64,000 bases of DNA from assembly GCA_029706075.1 (NCBI GenBank), contig JAINUG010000256.1, positions 248,001 to 312,000 of the forward strand, read 5' to 3'. This DNA comes from Aldrovandia affinis. Taxonomy: Eukaryota; Chordata; Actinopteri; Notacanthiformes; Halosauridae. The notes under the pieces are model-generated. The model did no database searches and was not told the DNA's origin. It was given only the letters and a program-made list of their open reading frames with translations. The translations under genes were made by a program, and so were the position numbers. Positions 1-11,262 of the stretch are shown here, piece by piece (position 1 is the first letter of the stretch; every line of letters begins with the position of its first letter).

Positions 1-1500
1 TGTATGGAACAGCTTTTATTGTAACAATCTTTCACATACTTGTTGTACTGTGCTACATGTCTTACTTGTAAATGGCTGATCAGATTTGATGGATTAAAAT
101 TCTTGCTTGAGTTGCATTCTCTTGAAATCTCACTGGAGCATTTGTTACAAATAGCAAATTGGTTGTCTTTCTTTGACACCTTGCGATGGGCCCACACAGC
201 CAACACTTGACACTCAACAAAAACAGCACTGCACGGCAATAACCGCATTTTACACCGTTATCGTAGTTTCAATGATCAACCGCAGCAAATGTACAAACGT
301 TGATGATTGCGGTTAGGCAATAACATTGTTGCATAGAGGAGAATAGTTCCTGCATTTGTTTTGGCCTTTTTCCAACCAACACAAAACACAGCCAGCAGAA
401 GACAAACCGAGTTTAGTCCCTACATAAGGTTAGTTGCGTGGGGTTGTTATAAAAGTATTAAAAAAAAAAATCGGTATAAAAAGATAAACTTCTCACATTT
501 ATAACAAGCAAAATTTCACGAAAATTGGCTGAGAATTAAGCGAGTTACAGTAGATCTTATCAGGGGAAGTCTGCATCTCTCAATACACACACATTTGTTT
601 GGACGTGGATCTTGCCTGCCCCAATATGGCAGCTGTGCAGACACATCTGAACAGTGTGAATGAGGTATCTATGTATGTGCTGCCCACTATTCGTGAGTAA
701 CTCTTAGGTGTTTGGGAATTGTAGTCTTTTAAGTTAAGCATGCGAGTCTTACCATAGTTCATTCAGTTCGTTCTTTTTGAAAAGTTGAAAAGTTTGTTGT
801 GCAAGCGCTCTTCCTTTCTGTTCTTAGGCCTTGCTGTACAAACGGCAGCCTGCAGTGTGCATGCAACACCGTGTTCTCAAACATTCTTGAGTCTCAGAGT
901 AAATATGGTCTTTTAGTATTCTGCCCTCACAAATGTGTTCTGAGCAGAGCTAGACAGATAGCTAACAAGATGCTTCAGTAAAGCCACACTCTTTGGAAGA
1001 AAACAACTTTTTGAAGTTATTGTTAGCCATCTGTCTAGCCCTGCTCAGAGCGCAGTTGCGAGGGCAGAATAACGTATTGATGTCTATGTCTATGGCTTAA
1101 AGTTGTGCTCGAATATCTGTATATACTCAGTTTTTTCAAATCAAAGTATTTGGTCAACATCATGCAAATTATTTTTGGCCATGTCGCCCAGCACTATCGT
1201 GCATCTTGTGCAAGACTGTGTGGAGTGCCAGAGTGCTCGTGATAGCTAGTTAATGGCAGCATTATCAAAGGAGTAAATTAGGCATGGTTTCGGTCAGTTT
1301 CGCCTGTAAATAAAAGATGCTGTCATTCTATTCAAGTTTGAACATTTATACCAGATTGCCGTAACACAAACTGATGGATAATTATCGCCCACTGCCATCC
1401 GTAAATATAATTGTATCGGCCGATAAGCCGATTGCAGTCAACAAGGCAAATATCGGCGGTAACAATAGTCCTCCGATATATCGGTGCACCCCTACTGGAA
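1..1500. mobile_element. Old hAT-type DNA transposon composite (copy A)
   Basis: Bases about 180-420 closely resemble 42280-42530, and bases about 1085-1440 closely resemble 43730-44085, so the two regions are copies of one repeat. The right end reads ATATATCGGTGCACCCCTAC, a terminal motif of a kind I associate with fish hAT elements. A TATCGCCCAGC motif near 1187 matches an inner terminus also present in the second copy, so one hAT seems nested in another. No transposase reading frame survives here. The left boundary lies outside the window. Confidence 0.5.
918..1070. repeat. Short inverted repeat (51-bp arms)
   Basis: The arms 918-968 and 1020-1070 are reverse complements with few mismatches, separated by about 51 bases. 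The arms start and end with ATTCTGCCCTC. This looks like a small palindromic MITE or the fused ends of a deleted DNA transposon. It has no coding capacity. Confidence 0.6.
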
Positions 1501-2551
1501 AGGTTTGCTCATCCACTAGAGTATGTGTCGGACTGTTACAGGATGGTCTGGGTGTCCAAGTTTTCGGAAGTGTGGCAGTTCCTAGCAGAAATGGGAGGTG
1601 GATGTACACCACTGAAACATCCTCTGTCAATTCAGGAGGTCAGCTAATCCTTTATTTGTGACTATGCAGTCCATCAGCTAAGCCACTGCCTCTGCAGTAC
1701 TGGAGGACTCTGCAGCTACGGGCAGACCACAAGCACCTGATTGATTAGAGGAGCTGCTATATAGAGAAGAGCCGAGGAATATCTTCCCAAGTGATATCCT
1801 CCCTCCTTCCCTGGGGATACTATGGTCAATATGCTTCCCTCTGCGGGGCCCCTGGTCACATTTGGTTATTCAATCTAATATTTTGTAGAGACGTCAGGAT
1901 CAATTGATCGCATTTTCCTGTTTCGTCATTTCCTGTTACACGTGTTGTTTGAAAACGCTCGCGCGCTTTTTACTCTCTACTACTGCTACTTCTAAATAAC
2001 TTTCGAAATAACTTTTGCACATAAAATAACTTTTACACGTAAAATATCAAATATATTAGCAGCAAAATTTTAATTTTATTCATAACCATCGTCGAATCTG
2101 CGTGAATTTAGTAAATTAAGGGACTCCAACCCCGTGGTTTTCTATGGCTTCCTCCCTTGTTTCCTGCTTGGAGTGCAATATGTTTAGTATTAGTCACTAC
2201 ACCAAAAGTGAGATTTTAGTCAGTAAGCGGCACTGGAAATTGCTGTGGAATTGCAGGTTAAACGACTGTTCGCGGGAATTTGTAGGCAGCACAGAAAACT
2301 ACTAGGAACTGCTTGGAATTGATGTGGATTTTCAATTTCCGGCAGTTTGTCAAGCCTGAGGAACTTGCAGTTGACCCCCCGCCCCAGCCCCTAGGTCTAG
2401 GGAGGCTTTCACGTGTAAATGAAAATGCTGTGAGCTATACAAATGCAAATCAGGATTTTTTTTCCATGGCAGTAGTGGGCTCACAAACAACCCCCCCTCC
2501 CCGTGCCTCTCTCACTGACTCTGGAATTTACCCCCACCACCCCCACCCTGC

Positions 2552-2553
<2 letters not shown>

Positions 2554-2603
<50 letters not shown>
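2554..2603 (+). repeat. (CA)n microsatellite
   Basis: About 25 uninterrupted CA units follow a C-rich stretch. A reading frame across it would encode only alternating His and Thr, so it is not a gene. Confidence 0.95.
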
Positions 2604-2605
<2 letters not shown>

Positions 2606-2701
2606 GTGCTGATGGTATACATTTTACGAAAATCTCTGTTAGTATAATTATAGACTCAAATTGTAGCTTGAATAGATTTGCGTTATGTAAGTAGGCTATC
2701 G

Positions 2702-2785
2702 CAGGGCTCTACGGTGCGAGTATTTCACTCGCATTTGCCCCATGGGGGGGGTACTCCTTAGAAAAAAAAGTTAACGTAGAGCCCT
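2702..2785. repeat. 84-bp palindromic repeat, MITE-like
   Basis: The left end CAGGGCTCTACG is the reverse complement of the right end CGTAGAGCCCTG, apart from the central G- and A-rich bases. The termini look like those of hAT MITEs, but no matching 8-bp target duplication could be found. Confidence 0.5.
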
Positions 2786-2991
2786 GGTATGCTATGATGA
2801 ATTACCTTGTATGTCACTAGCAATGGTCAATAATGTTATCAAAAAAGATACAGAAAACAGCACAATTTATTTCAACAATTTATTTTTACACAATCCAATG
2901 AGGGTCAGTAACTTGTTTTACAAATAAATAGATACATACAGGGCTAGATTTTAGTCTGTTTCCTTGGAAGAATTGAAACTCCACCTATTCA

Positions 2992-4553
2992 ATGCTAATT
3001 AGAGTCATTCACACAGTCGAGCCCTTTCCCCCTAGACCAAACCAACAGTACTTACATTGCGCGCCATTTTTAAAATTCTCTCTCTACAATCTATCACAAT
3101 GGCTGGACCAGGAAGGCGGCTCTCTTACAACACCACGGATTCATGATCGACTAGTTTCATCTAGTCCCGTCGACACAGAGAAGAGATTGTTGCATGCTAT
3201 GACTGGCCTGTCTCGCCAGATGAAAGAGTCTTTGGAAGACATGAGTGTACAAGTGAGTAGAGGATTTGAGTCGATGGAGAATAGAATAGGCATTTTGGAG
3301 AAAACGGTGGCAGCTTTGGTAGCCCATAACGGTAACATTACACCCGTGGAGGAGATGAAGAGGAAAAGACGGGCGCAGAATCCCAAAATTGCGGTAAAAT
3401 AATGTTTGCAGTGATTAAATGTGCCTATAAACTGTTTAATTTGATATTTGTAGTGGGATTAGCCAACTAAGCTAGCTTCCAGCTGCTACTGTTGTACCAG
3501 CTTCAGTAAACTGGCTAGCTAGCTTCGACGACGATTATCTGCGAACTTAGTTGATTTTCAATGTACCAACACTCAAATAAGTATATCTTTTATTTATAGA
3601 TTTCGATGTATGACACATCATTTGAGAGAGTGATTAAATACGCCTACAAACTGCTTGAAAAAGATTATTTCTTTACTACTTTCTTTGTCTCCACTAGTAA
3701 ATTGGAGAGATTCATTAAGTGACTTTAAGTCTTGTATTTCATAGGAAGCAGTGCGTCATCTCCACAACTCTGAGGGAAATAGCAGGCGCTACGAACCAGA
3801 GCAAGGGTAAGATACAAAATAAAAAAGACTACATGCATTCTGCTGTATAAATGTAAATACATAGGTTCTATAATATATTTGTATTTAGTTTTCACAGACT
3901 GAGCTCGCCTCGCAATGAGGCAGTCACTTCTTATTTGGTGGAAGCTCTAGCTGCAAGCCCGGATTTGCATAGTGTGGATAATGATGCCATTATATGTAAG
4001 TATTTTACTGTTTGCTGTACTGTGCAGATTTTTTTGTTTTTTACTTTTAAAAGTACTTTTAGTGTGGCTATTTCCATTGTTTATGTATAGACTACCATAC
4101 TCATTCAATTGTTTTCCAGCGGCCTGTAAGACCTACTATGAGACCGTGCGCAGGAACTTCCGGTTCAGCCAACCAGACCTTGCAGTTCAGGCAGAAGCCG
4201 TGAAGAATGCAGCCCGCAGTCGACAGAGAAGAAAGAGGGTAAGATTTACTACAGTAGTACAAATATGAATACACTATAGAAGATATAACCAGTATAGACA
4301 GTGGTATAAATAATGAATAATATTGTTGGTCAATGTGACATACATTTTCTGTTACATTAGTAGATGTCTTGTGTCAACACACAGTGCATTGAGCAGTACT
4401 GATTGTCTGTACTGATTGTGTTTACAGCTGCTGGAAGCGAGGCAGAGTGGACTAGTTCCAGATGACATGGATTTCTGGAGGGGCGTCACTATTGACCTGA
4501 TGTCCGATGAGGAGGATGGGTGGATTGGGACAGAACAATCAGTTGGTAATTAA
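2992..4553 (+). CDS. Unrecognised five-exon protein-coding gene
   Basis: Five exons can be read: 2992-3393, 3745-3806, 3898-3995, 4120-4238 and 4428-4553. Every intron begins GT and ends AG, and the phases (0, 2, 1, 0) keep one open frame to a TAA at 4551-4553. The joined product is 268 residues from 2992, or about 199 from the in-frame ATG at 3199. Another ATG with good context at 3099 is out of frame and soon stops. The N-terminal half contains a probable coiled coil (residues about 75-115, with [12 protein letters not shown]). A basic block (ARSRQRRKR) spans exons 4-5, and the acidic motif LMSDEEDGW lies near the end. From memory, the basic block plus MSDEEDG recalls the vertebrate C14orf93-like family, but this is not secure. 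A LINE begins at or just after the stop, so the natural C-terminus may be lost. It could be a host gene or a cargo gene of a DNA transposon. Confidence 0.55.
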
Positions 4554-4554
4554 T

Positions 4555-4777
4555 TATCTCTGGCCCTGTCCCTGCCCGTAGGAGCAGTAGACTCACGTCG
4601 CTAAATCGCTGGATGGCTAACTGGTATACTGACAACGACTTGGGCTTCATAAACAATTGGCCCACTTTTTGGGGAAAGCCTGGCTTACTGAAAAGAGACG
4701 AACTCCACCCGAACTGGAGAGGCGCTCTTCTATTATCTAGAAATTTTTCCCGTAGTATAAACTCGCAAAATGTATGA
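4555..4777 (+). pseudogene. LINE ORF1 fragment, C-terminal SGNH esterase part
   Basis: The frame reads [18 protein letters not shown], then [17 protein letters not shown], ending at TGA 4775-4777. The D-x-L-H-P-N motif matches the catalytic Asp/His block of the SGNH-type esterase domains found in ORF1 of L2/CR1 LINEs. The catalytic serine block is missing because of the 5' truncation. A related fragment lies at 30.83 kb. Confidence 0.65.
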
Positions 4778-5290
4778 CCTCTCAGAGCGCTAGCCAGGCA
4801 GCAGACTTCTGGTCCTAAACTACTGTCTGCTAGCTTCCAAAAATCTGTGACTAGCTTAGCTATTGAGACTGTGTCTGTCCCTCGTTTTGGAAATGGTTTT
4901 AGAAGTAAACAGCTATCTAAGCACACTGGCTGTCGTGGCATTTATGTACATAATCTTATTTATATTAAAACCTCTCAGCCTGCAGTAAGTGTTGCCTGTA
5001 ATAAGACGCACCTTAAATGTGGATTGTTAAATGTTAGATCACTTTCCCCCAAGGCGGTTCTTGTGAACGAACTAATCACGGACCATAGTTTTGACCTGAT
5101 TAGTTTCACTGAAACCTGGCTTAGGCCTGACGAATACAGTACACTCAATGAGGCGTCTCCTGATGGTTATGCCAGCTGCCTAGCGCCGCGTCTGTCCGGT
5201 AGAGGGGGCGGTGTTGCTGTGATTTTTTCGACAAAATTAGTTTTTTCGACAAGTTCTCCTCTTTTGAATCGCTTGCTATGCTTTCTGGAC

Positions 5291-5764
5291 TGAAGAATTG
5301 CTTGTTTCTCCTCAATTAAAACTTGGTTCGTTGCTGGTACTTGCAATTTCATTCAGGCAATAGAAGAGTCTTAAAACAGTTCCGTTGGTGAAAGACAAGA
5401 GTTTATTCGTGCAGTGTAGCTTCTGGTGGTATCAAGATCTCAAGTCTAACACACCATCATGTAAAAAAGTCACAGGTTAAATACAGTCTCAAACAAAAGG
5501 TGTCTGGCCAGGAGGAAGGCTTAATTTCCTCCTTCCCTGGTTCCTGTTTCCCGGCCAGATCAATGACTCTTCAGACATGATCATTTCTATTCACCCAGGG
5601 CTGCTTTTCCAAATGGCTCTCGGCACCTGAGTCGGGGGAGATCTCGCACTTGTAAAAGGGTACTTAACACCCAGGTGGAAAACAGGATGAATAGTGGGGG
5701 GAATACAGATTTTACTTGAGACTGTAACCAACATGTTGCTTACGGAAAATACCAAAATCTAACA
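5291..5764. mobile_element. Solo LTR inside the LINE endonuclease
   Basis: The insert begins TGAAGAATTGC and ends AATCTAACA, so it has TG...CA ends. The four bases GGAC occur on both sides (5287-5290 and 5765-5768). Deleting the insert rejoins the endonuclease frame (SFESLAMLSG to SKDIVTSVQSF). The size of 474 bp with a 4-bp target duplication fits a solo LTR of an ERV- or Gypsy-like element. No internal retroviral genes are present. Confidence 0.7.
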
Positions 5765-6817
5765 GGACGGTCAAAAGATATAGTTACCTCAGTGCAATCC
5801 TTCCTCTTAGTAACTATTTATAGACCACCTGGACCATATACTGTCTTTCTTTCTGAGTTTGCAGTGTTTTTATCAAGCTTGGCAACTATGGCAGATAAAG
5901 TTGTGATTGTTGGAGATTTCAACATACATGTCGATAATGACAGTGACCCTTTAGGACTGGCTTTTGCAGCTATTATTGACTCTTGGTTTTATTCAAAATA
6001 TATCTGAACCAACCCACCGCCACAACCATACCTTAGATTTAGTCTTGTCCTATGGTATCGATGTCGAGAATATCATTGTGTCTCCCCATAATCCTGTACT
6101 ATCGGATCACTTTTTGATTACTTTTGAAATTCAGGTAAATATTCCTATTAAATTGGAACCTAGATACTATTCCAGCCGCTCTATAAATTCATTGACGGCT
6201 TCAAAATGTATAAACTTACTTCCCGAATCGTTAGTATCAAGTCAGAACCCAAATAGCTTTTTGTCAATTGATCATCAAACAGATGCGCTAAATCACATTT
6301 TACGGAATACACTTGATGCGGTCGCACCCCTCAAGAGGAAAAAATGCAGTCCGAAGAAACTTGCACCCTGGTTTACTGACCATACCCGTGCCCTTAAACA
6401 AGTTTCCAGGAAATTAGAATGCAGATGGCGCTCTACCAATTTAGAGGTCTTTCGCTCTGCTTGGAAGGACAGCCTCATAGAGTACAAGCATGCCCTTATT
6501 ACAGCTAGGTCATCGTACTTCTCAAAATTAATTGACCAGAATAAAAACAACCCAAGATTTCTATTTAACACGGTAGCTAAACTGACAAAAAAACAATCTT
6601 CAGTTTCCATCAGTTATCCTTCTAACTATAATTCCAATGACTTCATGAACTCGTTTACTGATAAGATTGAGACAATCAGAGAACAAATTATGAAAATGAC
6701 TCCAATATCTAGCACTCCAACTCCCAAGATAGCACAGGGCTATCAGGAGCAGGGTTACGTAGAGACCCTTGAGTTTTTCACTCCCTTGGATCTGGACAAA
6801 TTTAGTAAACTGGTTAT

Positions 6818-7169
6818 TGATGTGGAATTTCCTTTAAAAAGAGTTAAAGTTGTTCCTTCGTACCTTTGTTAGTAGAAAAATTAATGCAGGCTGAAGTCTT
6901 TGTTTCCGTGTTTCAAAATGTATATTTTTAATAGAGTCGAGAACATACTGGGTTTGTCCCTTCAAGTACAGATTGACAAATAACCAAAGATGCAAACAGA
7001 ATGGTCATGCTTTATACATTGTAAATGAGTGTGTCACATCTCACACTCAAACAAGATGAGGTTTCAAAGACAGGAGATGGGGGGGGGACTGGGGCACCAA
7101 ATGGAACCATTGTCTTTAGACACATCAGGGGGGAAGACACACAAAAAGGGGGTCATATGTATTCCAACA
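6818..7169. mobile_element. Second solo LTR inside the LINE
   Basis: The 352-bp insert begins TGATGTGGAATTTCC and ends TATTCCAACA, again TG...CA. The five bases GTTAT flank it on both sides (6813-6817 and 7170-7174). Removing it restores the LINE reading LDKFSKLVMSSKSSTC. It shows no obvious similarity to the first LTR beyond the termini, so it belongs to another family. Confidence 0.7.
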
Positions 7170-7465
7170 GTTATGTCCTCCAAATCATCTACATGTCTGC
7201 TAGACCCCATACCAACAAAGCTTATTAAAGAGCTTTTGCCTGTGCTAGGCCAGCCCATGTTAGATATCATAAATACATCGCTATTATTGGGTTGTGTACC
7301 TAGGTCTTTAAAAGTGGCAGTAATCAAGCCTCTTCTAAAGAAACTAAATCTTGATCCTGTTAATCTGAAGAACTATAGGCCCATTTCAAATCTTCCCTTT
7401 TTGTCAAAAATGTTAGAGAAATCTGTAGCTCAACAATTAACTGCTTTCCTAAAAACGAATAATCT

Positions 7466-7741
7466 ATCTTCTTCTTCGTTTGGGTATATTCTTTTCCTGC
7501 TCCCCTAGGCTCGGGGCCAAGGGGCTATCCTTTTACCACCTCAAGCCTAGGGGGGGTTCACCCAGGCTATATTTCGGGGCACACCTCCAGCAGCCATGTC
7601 ACCGTGTCGTCATCCAAAGCCGACAGACCATGGATCCCATTGGGTGCCCGATAAATCGGGCAATCCAGGATGACATGGTCTGCGGTTTGTTCCTCTGCGC
7701 CACACTCGCAGGCCGCGCAGGAGGCCAAGCCAAAAAAAAAA
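7466..7741 (-). mobile_element. 3' tail of another LINE, 5'-truncated
   Basis: On the minus strand this encodes the end of a LINE protein, [18 protein letters not shown] to WLLEVCPEI, followed by a short 3' region ending in AAGAAG repeats. The Cys-His pattern resembles the zinc-binding C-terminus of some LINE ORF2 proteins. AATCT flanks both ends. Removing it gives the expected L2 reading [20 protein letters not shown] second, shorter copy lies at 41554-41770. Confidence 0.75.
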
Positions 7742-9992
7742 AATCTGTATGAAACACTACAATCAGGTTTTAGACCAAACCATAGCACTGAGATGGCACT
7801 TATTAAAGTTGTAAATGACTTACTATTAGCATTGGACACTGGTTGTGTTTTTATTCTAGTGCTCCTTGACATAAGTGCTGCTTTTGACACTATTGACCAC
7901 CAGATTCTCCTTCATAGGCTAGAAAACCTGGTTGGTTTGCATGGACAGGCACTCTCATGGATTAAATCATACTTATCAGACAGGTTTCAATTTGTGCAAT
8001 TAGATCAAGAGTTCTCTGACTACTCTCAGGTTAAATATGGTATTCCACAAGGCTCAGTGCTGGGACCATTACTGTTCTCATTATACTTGCTACCACTGGG
8101 TAATGTTATTCGTAAACATGGTGTAAATTTCCATTGCTATGCAGATGATACACAGCTGTACATATCAATGAAACCAGGTGAAATACTTAAACTCACTCAA
8201 TTAGAGGCTTGTATCTCTGATATAAAGAATTGGATGACAGTAAATGTCCTGCTTTTAAATTCAGATAAAACAGAGATGATGGTTTTGGGCCCCAGAAAAT
8301 TAAGGAACAAGTTGGATCTGCAGTTAAATGCAGGTGATTGCATAGTTACATCAAGTCTTATGGTTAAGAACCTTGGTTATATTATTGATCAGGACCTTAC
8401 ATTTGACACTCATATTAAAAACACTTCCAGTAGCTTTCTTTCACCTAAGAAACATAGCTAAAATTCGGCACATTCTGTCATTAGAGGATGCAAAAACCTT
8501 GATGCATGCTTTTGTCGCATCGAGGCTAGACTATTGTAATGCCTTATTATCCGGCTCCTCTAGTAGCTCTCTAAAGAGTCTTCAACAAGTACAGAATACA
8601 GCGGCACATATTTTGACTAGATCCAAGAAGTATGAGCACATTACTCCAGTGTTAGCATCACTAAATTGGCTTCCTATTAAATAACTGTTGCTAACTTTTA
8701 AAGCAGTGAACGGACTTGCACCTTTATATCTGACCGAAATGATTGCCCCCTATAAGCCGACACGACTGCTTCGTTCACAAGAAGCTGGCCATCTATTACT
8801 CCCTAGAATTTTGAAAAGCACAGCTGGTGGTAGAGCCTTCTCTTTTAGAGCTCCTCTGTTGTGGAACAGTTTACCAAGGCATGTTAGGGATTCGGACACA
8901 GTTTCAACTTTTAAGTGTAGATTAAAAACATATATTTTCAGCCTACCCTACTGCTAAACATAGTCTAGGTGGAGAGATGGAGAAGGCCGTGCCCTAGTGT
9001 CTTATGGAGTGAGAAACTTTCCATACTGTCACCTCCTCAATGTGTTACCACCACTGTTATGCTGGTTATCCTTGAACAGGTGTGGATGGTTTGGAACTCT
9101 CTCATGGCTGCGTATTTTCTCTGTCCCTCTCCTAATAGGTATGCTGCCATAGCTTACACCTGTTGGGGCTATCTGTATATTTCCTATGCTTGTGCTCCCC
9201 TGCTCTTACATAATGCTACTGGGTATAGCACTGCTTTTTTTTTCTGACTGCATGTTCTCTTCTCTGCCTCGGCCTCTGACTCGGGGGCACATCCTGCGAG
9301 AAGTGTGAGCTGCCCCCATCAACCCTCACCCCCACGCCAACCCCAGTTCCTGGATCTGGACCCTCTCCGTGTGGTTTAGCCCCCCCCTCCCCCACTGACT
9401 ACCTAACTCAGGAGGGGCAAAGTCTTTCAGCCCTGAGCCACCTTGGACTGACCATGACATGGTCTTTTTTGGACATACCCTGTGCTGGCCAGAAGAGGAT
9501 GGGCTCCCACCCCTTACCTCCCAAGGTTTCTCCCTATCAAGGGAGTTTTTCCTTGCCACTGTTGCCTTTAGGCTTGCTTTTGAGGGGGTCTAGGCCTGGG
9601 TTCCCCCTCTGTTAAGCGTTTTGTGACAATTCTATTGTGAAAAGCGCTATACAAATAAATTTGATTTGATTTGATTTGGCACTGGAATCTGCATTTAATC
9701 CAGGCTACTGCTGTATTGTGCACTGTAATGCCTTCTTTGGATGTGCCACTCAGGAGTTAAATCTTTTCATAGTTTAATACAGCAATACATAATACAAAAA
9801 AACAAACACACATATGCTCCTTCTCACTACACAGTACTTCCATCTATACAAATGCATGCATGAAAAATGTAGCTAAAACTATACGCACTAAGCTGTAGTT
9901 CCTCAGGATAGGCTGTTCAACCAAAGAGCTGCTTGAGGAACCAAGATCCATCCAAACCCCCCCCCCCCCATTTGGCACTCTACTGCTCTTAC

Positions 9993-11236
9993 CTCAATGA
10001 TGTTGGAGTCCACAAAGCCCGGCAGCCTCTCATCCTTGCATATGACACCGGCATCCTCATCGTGGGTGCAGTCACTGTTGCCCCACCCTCGAGACCTGCA
10101 GAACTCAATGCTCCTCTCACTGCCACTACACAGCACATTATCGAGCCAGATCTTCCCTGGAGAGGATACAGGGATAAAGCTGGTGTCAGAGTGAACTTAT
10201 ATACCATTCAATAAAGTCTGAATGTACCTACTATTGTGCCTTTTTGTCTTCAAGGCTGCTTGAACTTCCTATTCTTCTTAAAGTTTTGTGCTTTATCTAC
10301 ACACAATTACAGACATGGGACCAAGTCCCTCTTATCCAAGTCACAATTAAGTCTTAAGTAATTTGGTCCAAGTCTCAAGCAAGTCCCAAGTCATCAAAAC
10401 AGTGACTCGAGTCCACATCTCTGCACAATGGTGGCACTCCTTTTTTTCCCCTGTGCCTCCTAGTATCCCCTCTCTCTATACCTCCCAGCATCCCTCGGCT
10501 TACAACACCCAGCTCTCCTCTGCCTACACCTCCCAGCATCCTCTCCCTCTATACCTCCCAGCATCCTTTCTCTCTACACCTCCCAGCATCCCCTCTCTCT
10601 TTCCCTCCCAGCATCCCCTCTCTCTATACCTTCCAGCATCTCTTAGCCTCCAACACCCAGCTTTCCTCTGCCTACACCTCCAAGCTTCCCTCTGCCTGCA
10701 CCTCCCAGCATCCCTCGCCTACACCTACCAGTATCCCTCAGCCTACACTTCTCAGCATCCCTTAGTCTACAACACCCAACTTTCCTCTGCTTACACCTCC
10801 AAGCTTCCCTTGCCTACACTTCTCGGCATCCTTCGGCCTACACCTCCCAGCATCTCTCGGCCTATAACACCCAGCTTCCCTTTGCTGACACCATCCAGCA
10901 ACCCATTCCTACGCCATTCAGCTGCTCACCTGTCCCTGGGCCATACTTGGCACTATGTGTCCACCCTGTGGCAGTAACAAAGCCCATCTGGCGGCAGAGA
11001 ACACGTGCATTCTCCAAGGAAAAGTCATCATCGCAGATGGTGCCCCACTCGCCCTTGTAGAAGATCTCCACACGGCCCTCGTTGTGCTTGCGGGGGTAGC
11101 CCGCTAGCCGGAACTTCAGCTTCTCACTCTGGTGCTGGGGGGAGGGTGTGGTCTGGCTCAGGCAGGCAGGCAGCCACATGCCCACATATATCACCACTGC
11201 CACATCCCACCGCTGCCACCATGCTGAACTTTTCAT
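9993..11236 (-). CDS. loxl3: Lysyl oxidase-like 3 (LOXL3), first two coding exons
   Basis: LOXL3 is a secreted copper amine oxidase that acts on collagen and elastin lysines. Two exons are visible on the minus strand. The first spans 10930-11262, with a strong acceptor (CTCTTGTCTTCTAG) and the start codon at 11236-11234. The second spans 9993-10156, with donor GTAAGAG. They encode a hydrophobic signal peptide (residues about 8-27), then one complete SRCR domain: [49 protein letters not shown], then [28 protein letters not shown] and RLPGFVDSN. All six expected cysteines are present. [12 protein letters not shown] and [13 protein letters not shown] favour LOXL3 over LOXL2 or LOXL4, judged from memory. 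The remaining SRCR domains and the catalytic domain are not in the 9.9 kb to the left, so intron 3 is long and LINE-filled, or the gene is truncated. Confidence 0.88.
10440..10910. repeat. Minisatellite in the loxl3 intron
   Basis: Degenerate units of roughly 20-25 bases built on TACACCTCCCAGCATCCCTC repeat about 18-20 times between the two loxl3 exons. A long open frame across it is only a consequence of the repeat lacking stop codons. Confidence 0.85.
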
Positions 11237-11262
11237 TTCCAAGCCAGTGAGTATGCACAATG

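Larger units (their letters stand above)
1501..2991. other. Intergenic stretch, no gene seen
   Basis: No reading frame with a recognisable domain or splice structure was found. The stretch holds a CA microsatellite and a short palindromic repeat, both listed separately. The rest is AT-rich and unremarkable. Confidence 0.5.
5006..8957 (+). pseudogene. LINE ORF2: endonuclease and reverse transcriptase, broken
   Basis: The apurinic endonuclease domain starts with LKCGLLNVRSL at about 5014, continues with FTETWLRPDE, and resumes after an LTR with VTIYRPPGPY and VIVGDFNIHVD (5800-5940). The reverse transcriptase includes NYRPISNLPFLSKMLEK (7360-7420), [16 protein letters not shown] (7865-7912), [12 protein letters not shown] (8040-8075) and the catalytic YADD box in [11 protein letters not shown] (about 8130-8163). 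The C-terminal part reaches 8957. Damage seen: three insertions, a frameshift near 5990, another near 8440 and a stop at 8683. The enzyme is not made from this copy. Confidence 0.9.
4551..9680 (+). mobile_element. L2-type LINE retrotransposon, copy 1
   Basis: The element runs from an ORF1 fragment through endonuclease and reverse transcriptase to a typical 3' end: AAGCGCTATACAAATAAA followed by TTTGA repeats at 9640-9680. It lacks most of ORF1, so it is 5'-truncated. Three later insertions interrupt it: solo LTRs at 5291-5764 and 6818-7169, and a LINE 3' tail at 7466-7741. Removing these restores the LINE order at each site. The 3' untranslated part (8960-9640) is C-rich and non-coding. Confidence 0.9.

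Noticed and set aside
10363-10977. Long plus-strand open frame of 204 codons
   Set aside because: It is the loxl3 intronic minisatellite read in a stop-free frame; composition is only the repeat unit.
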